Source: Actinomycetes bacterium (lineage in GTDB: Bacteria > Actinomycetota > Actinomycetes > Mycobacteriales > Micromonosporaceae). Taken from it: 13,958 bases of DNA. The first letter of the stretch is position 1. Every line of letters begins with the position of its first letter. The stretch is taken from the NCBI GenBank assembly GCA_021793335.1, contig JAJYSW010000067.1, positions 1 to 13,958 on the forward strand, read 5' to 3'. Position numbers and translations under genes: made by a program. Positions 1-7,237 of the stretch are shown here, piece after piece. The notes under the pieces were generated by a model. The model saw nothing but the letters and a program-made list of their open reading frames with translations. It had not been told where the DNA came from and ran no database searches.

Positions 1-539
1 GCCAGATGGATCTCATCGACCAGGTCCGCCGACAGGAACGACGTGTGGACGAGCCCGCCGCCTTCCACCAGCAGCCGCTTCACGCCCCGTGCCGCCAGAT
101 CGGCCAGCGCCCGGGGCAGGTCCACGCCGCTTCCGCCGGTCGGCACCACTTCCACCGCCCCCGCCGCACGCTCCATGAGCGCCCGGCACGCCCGCGCTCC
201 CGCCTCACCGGTGTAGACGATCGGGACGGGCTCCCCGCTGTTGAACAGCCGTGCCGAGGGGTCGAGCTCGCCGGAGTGCGAGAACACGACCCGCAGTGGC
301 GAGGCCGGCTCGCCCGCCGCCGCCCGGGCCGCCCGCCGCGCCTCGGAGCGCACCAGCAGCCTCGGGTCGTCGGCGCGGACGGTCCCGGCGCCCACTGCGA
401 TCGCGTCCACTCCGGCGCGCACCTCATCGACCCGGTCCAGGTCGGCCGGGTTCGAGAGCACGAGGCGTTCGTCGCCGTCGTCGTCGAGGAAGCCGTCGAT
501 GCTCATCGCGGCCGAAACGATCACATGGGGACGGTTCAT
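1..539 (-). CDS. RibD C-terminal-type pyrimidine reductase (partial, runs off left edge)
   Basis: Reading the - strand from ATG at 539 gives 179 codons without a stop up to the window edge, so the 3' end is missing. The protein resembles the RibD C-terminal / dihydrofolate-reductase-like fold that reduces 5-amino-6-ribosylamino-uracil phosphate with NADPH in riboflavin synthesis. Seen in the sequence: the N-terminal MSIDGF motif (residues 12-17), VGAGTVRADDPRL (about 49-61) and the cofactor-binding LLVEGGG (156-162). These three blocks are diagnostic of the family. There is no deaminase domain before it, so it is a stand-alone reductase domain. Many such actinobacterial paralogs are not proven riboflavin enzymes, so the substrate is uncertain. 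It is divergent from hisI, with the two starts 79 bases apart. No good ribosome-binding site precedes the ATG. Confidence 0.85.
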   Translation of the reverse strand, partial: MNRPHVIVSAAMSIDGFLDDDGDERLVLSNPADLDRVDEVRAGVDAIAVGAGTVRADDPRLLVRSEARRAARAAAGEPASPLRVVFSHSGELDPSARLFNSGEPVPIVYTGEAGARACRALMERAAGAVEVVPTGGSGVDLPRALADLAARGVKRLLVEGGGLVHTSFLSADLVDEIHL

Positions 540-618
540 GCCGGTAAGAATCCCATGATCCGCCCATACCCGAGCCCGGGTGGCGGACCGGCCGCAGAAG
601 GAGTCAGAATCGGTAGAC
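540..618. promoter_or_regulatory. Divergent promoter region between reductase gene and hisI
   Basis: This 79-base gap separates two divergent starts and is visibly richer in A/T than its surroundings. On the - strand GATTCT (547-552) sits 7 bases before the reductase ATG, a NANNNT-type -10 candidate. On the + strand CAGAAT (605-610) lies 8 bases before the preferred hisI GTG. AAGGAG at 598-603 is a possible Shine-Dalgarno for hisI, but at 15 bases it is further away than usual. I see no leader peptide with tandem Trp codons and no T-box-like structure. The elements are weak matches. Confidence 0.35.
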
Positions 619-963
619 GTGGAAGGCCAACAGACCAGCGAGGACGCCGTAGCGGACCTCACGTTCAACGCCGAGGGGCTCGTGCCCGTGATCGCCCAGC
701 AGCACGATACCGGTGAAGTCCTCATGCTCGCGTGGATGGACGCCGAGGCCCTGCGGCGCACCATCGCCACACGCAAGGCCACCTACTGGTCGCGCAGCCG
801 CGGCACGTACTGGGTGAAAGGCGAGACCTCGGGCCACCACCAGGCCGTCGAATCGGTGTCGATCGACTGCGACGGCGACACCGTCCTGCTCCAAGTCGAG
901 CAGACCGGTCCGGCCTGCCACACCGGCACCCGGACCTGCTTCACCGGAAGGCAGATCGCATGA
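619..963 (+). CDS. hisI: Phosphoribosyl-AMP cyclohydrolase (HisI)
   Basis: Opens the purine ring of phosphoribosyl-AMP to give ProFAR, the third step of histidine synthesis, in the cytoplasm. The chain shows the family blocks in order: GLVPVIAQQHDTGEVLMLAW, then RATYWSRSR-like KATYWSRSRGTYWVKGETSGH, then the metal-binding SIDCDGD and the zinc-ligand segment CHTGTRTCF near the C-terminus. I prefer GTG at 619 (114 residues). The frame stays open to a GTG at 580, but the extra 13 residues are not family-like and use rare codons (TCA, GTA). The start at 619 gives the usual length for a monofunctional HisI. The TGA overlaps the ATG of the next gene by 4 bases (ATGA), implying translational coupling. 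No HisE domain is fused. Function is very secure; the start is uncertain. Confidence 0.95.
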   Translation: MEGQQTSEDAVADLTFNAEGLVPVIAQQHDTGEVLMLAWMDAEALRRTIATRKATYWSRSRGTYWVKGETSGHHQAVESVSIDCDGDTVLLQVEQTGPACHTGTRTCFTGRQIA

Positions 964-1526
964 CCGGAACATCCGACACGCCGCCCTCCGCCGCCACCGG
1001 CGCGGAGCGGGGCCGGACCCTCCTGGCCGGGCTCGCGTCCGCCGGAGTCGCGGCGCTGGCCGCCACCCGCGAATGGGCCTCCGAGACCGTCGAGAACGCC
1101 GCCGGGCTCGCCTCCACCACCTCCGAGACCGGCACCGACCTGGCCGCCTGGGCGCTGCCGTGCGCCCTGGCCGCCGGGGCGGCGTTCCTCGCGATGCTCG
1201 CCCTCGGGCCGCTCGCGCGGCGGATCGTCGGCGGCCTCGCCACGGCCGCCGGCCTCGCCGCCGCCCTCGCCGGGGCCCTCCATCTCGCGAAAGGCCCCGC
1301 CCCGATCATCTTGGCCGCCGCCGGCCTGGCCATCGCCGCCGCCGGGGCCATGGCCGTGCTCCGCTCCGGGCGCTGGCCCCAGTCCTCGACCCGCTACGAT
1401 TCGAAGCCCGTCGACGGCGACGCCATAGCAGAGGAGCCCGCCCAGCTGTGGAACGCCCTCGACGCCGGTCAGGACCCATCGTCGCCTACTATCACCGCAT
1501 CGGCGCAGGAGAAGGGACGACCTTAG
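960..1526 (+). CDS. Trp-region-associated integral membrane protein (TIGR02234 type)
   Basis: A 188-residue alanine/leucine-rich protein with about four predicted membrane helices (roughly 20-37, 62-83, 88-108, 114-134), followed by a soluble tail. The tail carries a recognisable signature: GRWPQSSTRYD (137-147) and LWNALDAGQDPS (163-174), matching the conserved ending of the actinobacterial family of membrane proteins found beside trp genes. Its molecular role is unknown; transport or sensing linked to tryptophan has only been guessed from position. Start ATG 960 overlaps the hisI stop, with GGAAGG at 946-951 placed 8 bases upstream. Its TAG is directly followed by the trpC GTG, so it sits inside the operon. 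Identification rests on the tail motif plus context. Confidence 0.88.
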   Translation: MTGTSDTPPSAATGAERGRTLLAGLASAGVAALAATREWASETVENAAGLASTTSETGTDLAAWALPCALAAGAAFLAMLALGPLARRIVGGLATAAGLAAALAGALHLAKGPAPIILAAAGLAIAAAGAMAVLRSGRWPQSSTRYDSKPVDGDAIAEEPAQLWNALDAGQDPSSPTITASAQEKGRP

Positions 1527-2333
1527 GTGAACGTGCTCGAACAGATCATCACCGAAGTTCGCGCCGACCTCGAACGTCGGCAGCGCGATACCCCCATCGA
1601 AGCGATTCGCGAGGCGGCCGAGCGAGCTCCCGGGCCGCTCGACGGCTACGCGGCGCTCAGCGGCGACGGCGTGAGCGTCATCGCAGAAGTCAAACGTGCC
1701 TCGCCCTCCAAGGGCACACTCGCCGACATCCCCGACCCCGCGGTGCTCGCCGCCGAGTACGCCGCCGGGGGCGCCTCGGTCATCAGCGTCCTCACCGAAC
1801 CGAACTACTTCAAAGGCAGCCTCGACGACCTCGACACCGTGCGCGCCAAGGTCGAGGTGCCGGTCCTGCGCAAGGACTTCATCGTCTCGCCCTACCAGGT
1901 GCTCGAAGCGCGCGCCCACGGCGCCGACCTCGTCCTGCTCATCGTGGCCGCTCTCGACCAGGACACCCTCGTCTCGCTCCACGAGCGCATCACCGGCCTG
2001 GGCATGACCGCGCTGGTCGAAGTCCACACCGAGGCCGAGGCCGACCGCGCGCTCGCCGCCGGGGCGAAGGTCATCGGCGTCAACGCCCGCGACCTGACCA
2101 CACTGCAAGTGGACCGTTCGGTGTTCGAACGAATCGCTCCCGGGCTGCCGCGCGACGTCGTCAAGATCGCCGAGTCCGGAGTCCGGGGCACGCGCGACCT
2201 CATCCGCTACGCCTCGGCCGGCGCCGACGCCGTGCTCGTCGGCGAAGGCGTGGTCAAACAGAAGAGCCCGCGCGAGGCCGTCGCCGAACTGGTGACCGCC
2301 GGGGCCCACCCGGCCACGCCGCGACCGATCTAG
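1527..2333 (+). CDS. trpC: Indole-3-glycerol phosphate synthase (TrpC)
   Basis: Closes the ring of carboxyphenylamino-deoxyribulose phosphate to indole-glycerol phosphate, the fourth step of the tryptophan branch. A single-domain TIM barrel of 268 residues, the normal length. All known active-site positions appear present: E54 and K56 in VIAEVKRASPSKG, K116 in VLRKDF, E165 in LVEVHTE, N186 in GVNARDL, and E216-S217 in IAESGV. No TrpF domain is fused, as expected in actinobacteria where PriA serves both pathways. GTG 1527 follows the previous stop without a gap; AAGGGA at 1512-1517 lies 9 bases upstream. An in-frame GTG at 1533 would remove only two residues. Its TAG overlaps the trpB ribosome-binding site. 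Confidence 0.97.
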   Translation: MNVLEQIITEVRADLERRQRDTPIEAIREAAERAPGPLDGYAALSGDGVSVIAEVKRASPSKGTLADIPDPAVLAAEYAAGGASVISVLTEPNYFKGSLDDLDTVRAKVEVPVLRKDFIVSPYQVLEARAHGADLVLLIVAALDQDTLVSLHERITGLGMTALVEVHTEAEADRALAAGAKVIGVNARDLTTLQVDRSVFERIAPGLPRDVVKIAESGVRGTRDLIRYASAGADAVLVGEGVVKQKSPREAVAELVTAGAHPATPRPI

Positions 2334-2339
2334 GAGGAG
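2332..2339 (+). promoter_or_regulatory. Strong Shine-Dalgarno for trpB, overlapping the trpC stop
   Basis: AGGAGGAG begins inside the trpC TAG (2331-2333) and ends 6 bases before the trpB GTG at 2346. It is one of the strongest ribosome-binding sites in the window. It fixes the trpB start and so supports the unusual N-terminal extension of that protein. Confidence 0.85.
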
Positions 2340-2345
2340 AGCACC

Positions 2346-3635
2346 GTGCCGCAACCTGGCCCACACCCGTCGCCCCGCCCCTCGGCGTCGCCGGCGACGC
2401 CTTCCCCCGACTCGGAAGGCGCTTCGCGCTCACCGGACGTCGGGGGCCACTGGGGCGAGTTCGGAGGCCGGTTCGTCCCCGAGGCGCTCATCGCCGCGCT
2501 CGAAGAGCTCGACAAGGCGCACGCCAAGGCGCTGGAGGACCCGGAGTTCCATGCCGAGTTCGACCGGCTGCTGCGCGAGTACGGCAACCTGCCCTCGCCG
2601 CTGTACCGCGCGGACCGGCTCTCCGAGGGGACCGGCGTCGAGATCTGGCTCAAACGCGAGGACCTCAACCACACCGGGGCGCACAAGGTCCGCAACGTCC
2701 TCGGCCAGGCCCTGCTCACCAAGCGCATGGGCAAGACCCGCGTCATCGCGGAGACCGGCGCGGGCCAGCACGGCGTCGCCACCGCCACCGCCGCCACCTA
2801 CCTGGGCCTGGACTGCACCGTGTACATGGGCGAGGAGGACACCCGCCGTCAGGCGCTCAACGTCGCCCGGATGCGGCTGCTCGGCGCCGAGGTCATCCCC
2901 GTGACCACCGGTTCGCGCACGCTCAAGGACGCGATGAACGAGGCGCTGCGCGAATGGGTCGCCACGGTCGACCACACCCATTACCTCATCGGCTCGGTCG
3001 GCGGCCCCCACCCGTTCCCGAAACTCGTGCGCGATTACTGCCGCGGCATCGGCGACGAGGCCCGCGCCCAGATGCTCGAACGGACCGGCCGCCTCCCGGA
3101 CGTCGTCGCCGCCTGCGTCGGCGGCGGCTCGAACGCCATGGGCGCGTTCACCGCCTTCCTCGACGACGAGGGCGTCGGACTCTACGGCTTCGAGGCCGGA
3201 GGCGAAGGCTACGACACCGGCCGCCACGCCGCCACCATCACCGCCGGAGAAGTCGGCGTCCTCCACGGCGCCCGCACCTACGTCCTCCAGGACGAGGACG
3301 GCCAGACCATCGAGTCCCACTCGATCTCGGCCGGACTGGACTACCCCGGCGTCGGCCCCGAGCACGCGCACCTGGCCGCGACCGGCCGCGCCGTGTACGA
3401 GCCGGTCACCGACGCCGAGGCCATGGCCGCGCTGGAACGGCTCGCCCGCACCGAGGGCATCGTGTGCGCCATCGAGTCGGCGCACGCGGTCGCAGGGGCG
3501 CTCCGCCTCGCGCCCGACCTCGCCCCCGGCTCGGTCGTACTGGTCAACCTGTCGGGACGTGGCGACAAGGACATGGGCACCGTCGTGGACTACTTCGGCT
3601 TCGCCGACACCAACGGTAAGGGGACCGCGCAGTGA
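2346..3635 (+). CDS. trpB: Tryptophan synthase beta chain (TrpB)
   Basis: PLP enzyme that condenses indole with L-serine to tryptophan, acting in the alpha2-beta2 complex with TrpA. Visible motifs: GEFGGRFVPE (37-46), the PLP lysine K114 in HTGAHKVRNVLGQALL, the catalytic glutamate E137 in ETGAGQHGVATAT, the phosphate-binding GGGSNAMG, and LSGRGDKD near the C-terminus. It is the canonical alpha-dependent TrpB1 type. At 429 residues it is about 27-30 longer than the enteric enzyme because residues 2-30 form a Pro/Ser-rich, apparently disordered extension. The strong ribosome-binding site just before GTG 2346 supports that longer start. The stop overlaps the trpA start (GTGA), so the two subunits should be coupled in translation. 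Confidence 0.97.
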   Translation: MPQPGPHPSPRPSASPATPSPDSEGASRSPDVGGHWGEFGGRFVPEALIAALEELDKAHAKALEDPEFHAEFDRLLREYGNLPSPLYRADRLSEGTGVEIWLKREDLNHTGAHKVRNVLGQALLTKRMGKTRVIAETGAGQHGVATATAATYLGLDCTVYMGEEDTRRQALNVARMRLLGAEVIPVTTGSRTLKDAMNEALREWVATVDHTHYLIGSVGGPHPFPKLVRDYCRGIGDEARAQMLERTGRLPDVVAACVGGGSNAMGAFTAFLDDEGVGLYGFEAGGEGYDTGRHAATITAGEVGVLHGARTYVLQDEDGQTIESHSISAGLDYPGVGPEHAHLAATGRAVYEPVTDAEAMAALERLARTEGIVCAIESAHAVAGALRLAPDLAPGSVVLVNLSGRGDKDMGTVVDYFGFADTNGKGTAQ

Positions 3636-4420
3636 AATCGGCCGACGCATTCGCAAAGACCCGCGCCGAGGGCCGGGCCGCGCTCATCGCCTACCTCTCG
3701 GGCGGCTTCCCCAGCCTGGCCGATTCCATCAAGGCCATCGACATCCTGATCGACAACGGCGCCGACGCCATCGAGATCGGTCTGCCCTACTCCGACCCGG
3801 TCATGGACGGCCCCGCCGTCCAGCGCTCCGCCGGCCGGGCGCTGGCCGCCGGGTTCCGCACCCGCCATCTCTTCGAGATCGTCGAGGCCGTCGCCGGGCG
3901 CGTCCCGATCCTGTCCATGACCTACTGGAACCTGGTGGAGCGCTACGGCGTCGACGCCTTCGCGCGGGACTTCGCCTCGGCCGGCGGGGCCGGGCTCATC
4001 ACGCCCGATCTCATCCCCGACGAGGCCGAAGCGTGGATGGCCGCCTCCGATGCGCACGATCTCGACCGGGTCTTCCTGGTGGCGCCGTCCTCTACCGAGG
4101 AACGCATCGCCTCCACCGTCGCGGCCTGCCGCGGCTTCGTGTACGCCCAGTCGGTCATGGGCGTCACCGGTGCCCGCGCCGCCACCTCCGCCGTCGCTCC
4201 GGCGCTCGTCGAACGCACCCGCGCCCACACCGATCTGCCCATCGGCGTCGGCCTGGGCGTGCGCGACGGCGAGCAGGCCGCCGAGATCGCCTCGTACGGC
4301 GACGCCGTCATCGTCGGCTCGGCCGTCGTCAGCTGCTACCTGGAGGCCGACGACGTCCCGTCGGGCCACCAGCGCCTCGCCGAGCTCACCGCCGATCTGG
4401 CCGCGGGCGTACGCCGCTGA
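3632..4420 (+). CDS. trpA: Tryptophan synthase alpha chain (TrpA)
   Basis: Cleaves indole-glycerol phosphate to indole and glyceraldehyde 3-phosphate; indole passes through a tunnel to TrpB. 262 residues, normal for the TIM-barrel family. The two catalytic acids are in place: E48 in AIEIGLPYSDP and D59 in PVMDGPAVQ. Further matches are LIAYLSGGFPS (18-28), LVAPSSTEERI, the loop VYAQSVMGVTGAR and the phosphate-binding PIGVGLGVRDGEQA plus AVIVGSAVV. GTG 3632 overlaps the trpB TGA by 4 bases; AAGGGG at 3618-3623 is 8 bases upstream. It is the last gene of the amino-acid block; a short GC-rich hairpin follows the stop. Confidence 0.97.
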   Translation: MKSADAFAKTRAEGRAALIAYLSGGFPSLADSIKAIDILIDNGADAIEIGLPYSDPVMDGPAVQRSAGRALAAGFRTRHLFEIVEAVAGRVPILSMTYWNLVERYGVDAFARDFASAGGAGLITPDLIPDEAEAWMAASDAHDLDRVFLVAPSSTEERIASTVAACRGFVYAQSVMGVTGARAATSAVAPALVERTRAHTDLPIGVGLGVRDGEQAAEIASYGDAVIVGSAVVSCYLEADDVPSGHQRLAELTADLAAGVRR

Positions 4421-4421
4421 C

Positions 4422-4436
4422 GCGGGGCTCGCCCGC
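4422..4436 (+). terminator. Possible short terminator hairpin after trpA
   Basis: GCGGG (4422-4426) can pair with CCCGC (4432-4436) across a 5-base loop directly after the trpA stop. There is no T-run, so if it ends transcription it would be of the U-less type seen in actinobacteria. It fits with lgt having its own promoter, but in DNA this GC-rich such a small stem can occur by chance. Confidence 0.25.
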
Positions 4437-4493
4437 CACCTGAACCGGACGCCGCTCACCCGAGCCTGCGTGGCGTCGTGCCCGGCCAACCGA

Positions 4494-4499
4494 TAGGTT
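4494..4499 (+). promoter_or_regulatory. -10 element TAGGTT for lgt (leaderless)
   Basis: TAGGTT matches the actinobacterial TANNNT -10 pattern and ends 8 bases before the GTG at 4508. No Shine-Dalgarno precedes that GTG, so the transcript probably starts at or next to the start codon. No convincing -35 box is visible. Confidence 0.5.
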
Positions 4500-4507
4500 T
4501 AATCGTC

Positions 4508-5527
4508 GTGGACCTCGCATTCATACCCAGTCCGAGCGATTCCGTCTGGCATCTCGGCCCGATCCCGATTCGCGCCTACGCGCTGGCGCTCATCGCCGGC
4601 ATCGTCGCCGCCTGCTGGATCACCGAAGCGCGGATGCGCTCGCGCGGCGCCCCGAAATGGGCCGTGCTCGACATCGCCGTGTGGGCGGTGCCGTTCGGCA
4701 TCGTCGGCGGCCGCCTCTACCACGTGTTCACCAGCCCCGAAACATATTTCGGAGCCGAAGGCGACCCGTGGAAGATCCTCGCGGTCTGGGAGGGCGGCCT
4801 GGGCATCCCCGGGGCGATCCTGCTCGGGGGCGTCGGCGTGTGGCTGGCCGGCCGCCAGATGAAACTGCCGTTCGCGATGATCGCCGACTCGCTCGCCCCC
4901 GGCCTGCCCGTCGCCCAGGCGATCGGACGGCTCGGCAACTGGTTCAACCAAGAGCTGTACGGCAGACCGCTGGAGGCGTTCTGGGCCGTCGAGATCGACG
5001 TGGGGCACCGCGTCGACGGCTACGGCGAGTACGCGACGTTCCATCCGACGTTCCTGTACGAACTGGTGTGGAACCTCGGCGTCGCACTCGTCGTGTGGGG
5101 CGCCGACCGCAGATGGAAGTTCGGGGCCGGGCGGGCCTTCGCCCTCTACGTCGCCCTGTACGGCGTCGGGCGGTTCTGGATCGAGGGTCTGCGCATCGAC
5201 CCCGCCGAAGCCTTCGCCGGGTTGCGCCTGAACCAGTGGATGAGCGTCGTCATCATCGTCGGCGCGATCATCTACCTGCTGCGTGTGCGCGGCACGCGGC
5301 AGGTCTTCGTGCTCGACGGCGACCGGCTCGCCACCGTCGACTGGGACTCCGAGGAGGCCCGGGAGGCCGGATACGAGCACGGCGCGCTCCGCGGGGACGC
5401 CGAGCGCCCCGTGCCCGAAGCCGTCGGCTCCGAAGCCGTCGATCCCGATGACGGCGTCCCCGAGACGGCCCCCGAGGAGTCCACCGAGGAACCCACCGAG
5501 CCGGGCTCCTCCCGCGACGACCGCTGA
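4508..5527 (+). CDS. lgt: Prolipoprotein diacylglyceryl transferase (Lgt)
   Basis: Transfers diacylglycerol from phosphatidylglycerol to the lipobox cysteine of prolipoproteins at the cytoplasmic membrane, the first step of lipoprotein maturation. Hydrophobic helices run through the first 275 residues. Family motifs visible are HLGPIPIRAYAL near the N-terminus, the signature GRLGNWFNQELYGRPLE (about 140-156) and FHPTFLYE (about 178-185). The last 50 or so residues form an acidic Pro/Glu/Ser tail, common in actinobacterial Lgt and probably cytoplasmic and disordered. The frame is open to a GTG at 4478, but the start at 4508 gives the usual short lead-in before IPSPS and fits the -10 element. 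lgt often follows trpA in this phylum; the functional link is unclear. Confidence 0.94.
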   Translation: MDLAFIPSPSDSVWHLGPIPIRAYALALIAGIVAACWITEARMRSRGAPKWAVLDIAVWAVPFGIVGGRLYHVFTSPETYFGAEGDPWKILAVWEGGLGIPGAILLGGVGVWLAGRQMKLPFAMIADSLAPGLPVAQAIGRLGNWFNQELYGRPLEAFWAVEIDVGHRVDGYGEYATFHPTFLYELVWNLGVALVVWGADRRWKFGAGRAFALYVALYGVGRFWIEGLRIDPAEAFAGLRLNQWMSVVIIVGAIIYLLRVRGTRQVFVLDGDRLATVDWDSEEAREAGYEHGALRGDAERPVPEAVGSEAVDPDDGVPETAPEESTEEPTEPGSSRDDR

Positions 5528-5557
5528 CCGCCACCGCTTCCCCCGGGCAGGTGCAAT

Positions 5558-6712
5558 GTGCATGACCGTAGAGCCGTAGTCGTCGGCGCCGGCGTCGCCG
5601 GGCTGGCCAGCGCCATCGTCCTGTCGAAGCTCGGCTGGCGAGTGGCGCTGCTGGAACGACGCGAGCGACTGCGCGGCGACAACCTCGGCATGATCCTGTG
5701 GGCCTCGGGCGTCAGGGCGCTGCGAGCGCTCGGCGTGGACGCGGCCCTCGACGCCGGAGGCACGCCGGTCGACCGATTCGAGATCCGCTCCGAAGAGCGC
5801 CTCTCGGGCTCCTTCTCCGCCGCCGGCATCGGCGCCGACGACGGCTCCCCGTCGGTCATGGTCCATAACGCGGTGCTCTACGAGGCGCTCGTCAGTCATC
5901 TCGGCCGGGACGTCGAGATCTACCCGGCCACACAGGTATCGCGGATCGACCTGGTCGACCTGGCGGCGGGGGACGCCACACGGCGCTGGGACGCCGATCT
6001 GATCGTCGCCGCCGACGGCATCGACTCGCCGACCCGCGAGGTCATCGACAGGGGCGCGCCGACCGTCGACGCCGGCGTGGTCGCCTTCCGCGCCACGATC
6101 CCGGCCCACCGCGCGCCCGAGCGCGCCTCCGACGCCGTCGAGATCTACGGCCCCGACCGCCGCCGTTTCGGCTACGGCGACCTCGGCCAGGCCGGAGCCT
6201 GCTGGTGGGCCACCGTCCCCGGAGGAATGCGGCCCGAGTCCCCGCAGATCCAGCACGAGCTCATCAACCGCTGGTTCGCCGACTGGCCCGCCCCGGTCGG
6301 CAGGTTCATCGCCGCCACCCGGCCCTCCGAACTGACCCAGCAGGCCATCAGGTACGTGTGGCCGTTGCCCACGCGGCTCCACTACGCCGACGGCGATCGA
6401 GGCGTCGTGCTCATGGGCGACGCCGCCCACGGGGTCGCCCCGGTCCTCGCGCAGGGCGCGAGCCTCGCCCTGGAGGACGCGGTCACGCTCGGGTGGGCGC
6501 TGCGGCGCAACCCCGAATCGATCCCCGCCGCGCTCCACGCCTACGAGCGGGCCAGGACGGGCCGCATCCGGCGGGTCGCGCGGCTGTCCAGGCGCGTCCA
6601 CACGGTCGCCTCCGGCGGCCCGGGCGTCACCCGCGGCATCCTGCGCGCCGTCCCCGATTCCTGGCTGGCCAACCGGGCCTCGTCCCTCTCGGACTGGCAA
6701 CCGCCGCGGTGA
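5558..6712 (+). CDS. FAD-dependent monooxygenase (PHBH/UbiH-type)
   Basis: A 384-residue single-component flavoprotein hydroxylase, probably using NAD(P)H and O2 on an unknown aromatic or isoprenoid-like substrate. The three hallmark motifs are present: the Rossmann GAGVAG (10-15) ending at E33, the DG motif LIVAADGIDSPTR (148-160), and the GD motif GVVLMGDAAHGVAPVLAQGA (282-301), which contacts FAD ribose. No signal peptide or membrane segment is seen. It starts 30 bases after lgt with only a weak AGG upstream of GTG 5558 and no clear TANNNT, so it is probably read through from lgt. Salicylate hydroxylase-like, zeaxanthin epoxidase-like and tetracycline-inactivating enzymes share these motifs, so I give no specific substrate. 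Confidence 0.88.
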   Translation: MHDRRAVVVGAGVAGLASAIVLSKLGWRVALLERRERLRGDNLGMILWASGVRALRALGVDAALDAGGTPVDRFEIRSEERLSGSFSAAGIGADDGSPSVMVHNAVLYEALVSHLGRDVEIYPATQVSRIDLVDLAAGDATRRWDADLIVAADGIDSPTREVIDRGAPTVDAGVVAFRATIPAHRAPERASDAVEIYGPDRRRFGYGDLGQAGACWWATVPGGMRPESPQIQHELINRWFADWPAPVGRFIAATRPSELTQQAIRYVWPLPTRLHYADGDRGVVLMGDAAHGVAPVLAQGASLALEDAVTLGWALRRNPESIPAALHAYERARTGRIRRVARLSRRVHTVASGGPGVTRGILRAVPDSWLANRASSLSDWQPPR

Positions 6713-6729
6713 GGCGAGAACCGAGCGAA

Positions 6730-6735
6730 TATCGT
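6730..6735 (+). promoter_or_regulatory. -10 element TATCGT for the GNAT gene (leaderless)
   Basis: TATCGT ends 7 bases before ATG 6743, with no Shine-Dalgarno at a workable distance. It lies in the 30-base gap after the monooxygenase gene. This favours ATG 6743 over the in-frame GTGs at 6734 and 6737, which would overlap the promoter or lie almost on it. Confidence 0.45.
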
Positions 6736-6742
6736 GGTGAGC

Positions 6743-7237
6743 ATGCGGATTCGTGACGCCGAAGTGGGCGACTGGCCCGCCGTGTGGGCCTTCGCGCAGC
6801 CCATCATCGCCGCCGGTGAGACCTACCCGTGGCCCCGTGACACCTCCGAGGCGTGGACCAGGGCGTTCTGGATGGACAAGGAACCGCCCGGCGCGACGCT
6901 CGTCGCCCAGATCGGCGAGAGGATCGCCGGCACCGCCGAGATCCACCCCAACCATCCCGGCCAGGGCTCGCACGTCGCCAACGCCGGTTTCATGGTCGAC
7001 CCGGAGTTCCGCGGGCGCGGCGTCGGCCGTGCCCTCGGCGAGGCCGTGATCGCCAGGGCCGCCGCGGACGGCTTCCTGGCGATGCAGTTCAACGCCGTCG
7101 TCGAGACCAACGCGCAGGCCGTGAGGCTCTGGCACTCGCTGGGGTTCACGACGCTCGCCATCGTCCCCGAAGGATTCCGCCACCCCGTGCACGGCCTGGT
7201 CGGCATGCACATCATGCATCGGAGGCTGGAACCGTGA
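6743..7237 (+). CDS. GNAT-family N-acetyltransferase
   Basis: A 164-residue single-domain protein of the GCN5-related fold, which transfers acetyl from acetyl-CoA to an amine. It opens with the typical MRIRDAEVGDWPAV and has the pyrophosphate-binding motif A, FRGRGVGRALGEAVI (89-103). The strand-4 lead-in GFMVDPEF comes before it and the family ending NAQAVRLWHSLGF (123-135) after it. Length and layout match the small phosphinothricin-acetyltransferase-like group (aminoacid or antibiotic-analogue acetylation), but the substrate cannot be read from sequence. Its TGA overlaps the GTG of the next gene by 4 bases, so the two are translated together. Confidence 0.9.
   Translation: MRIRDAEVGDWPAVWAFAQPIIAAGETYPWPRDTSEAWTRAFWMDKEPPGATLVAQIGERIAGTAEIHPNHPGQGSHVANAGFMVDPEFRGRGVGRALGEAVIARAAADGFLAMQFNAVVETNAQAVRLWHSLGFTTLAIVPEGFRHPVHGLVGMHIMHRRLEP

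Noticed and set aside
540..618. Tryptophan attenuator or leader peptide before the hisI-trp block
   Set aside because: No short frame with clustered TGG codons and no paired terminator/antiterminator stems.
1073..3619. Open frame of about 848 codons on the + strand overlapping trpC and trpB
   Set aside because: Extremely Arg/Pro-rich translation with no domains; it is the off-frame shadow of GC-rich coding sequence for clearly identified genes.
4499..7219. Open frame of about 906 codons on the - strand opposite lgt, the monooxygenase and the GNAT gene
   Set aside because: Gly/Val/Asp/Arg-rich shadow frame with no recognisable domain, opposite three well-supported genes.
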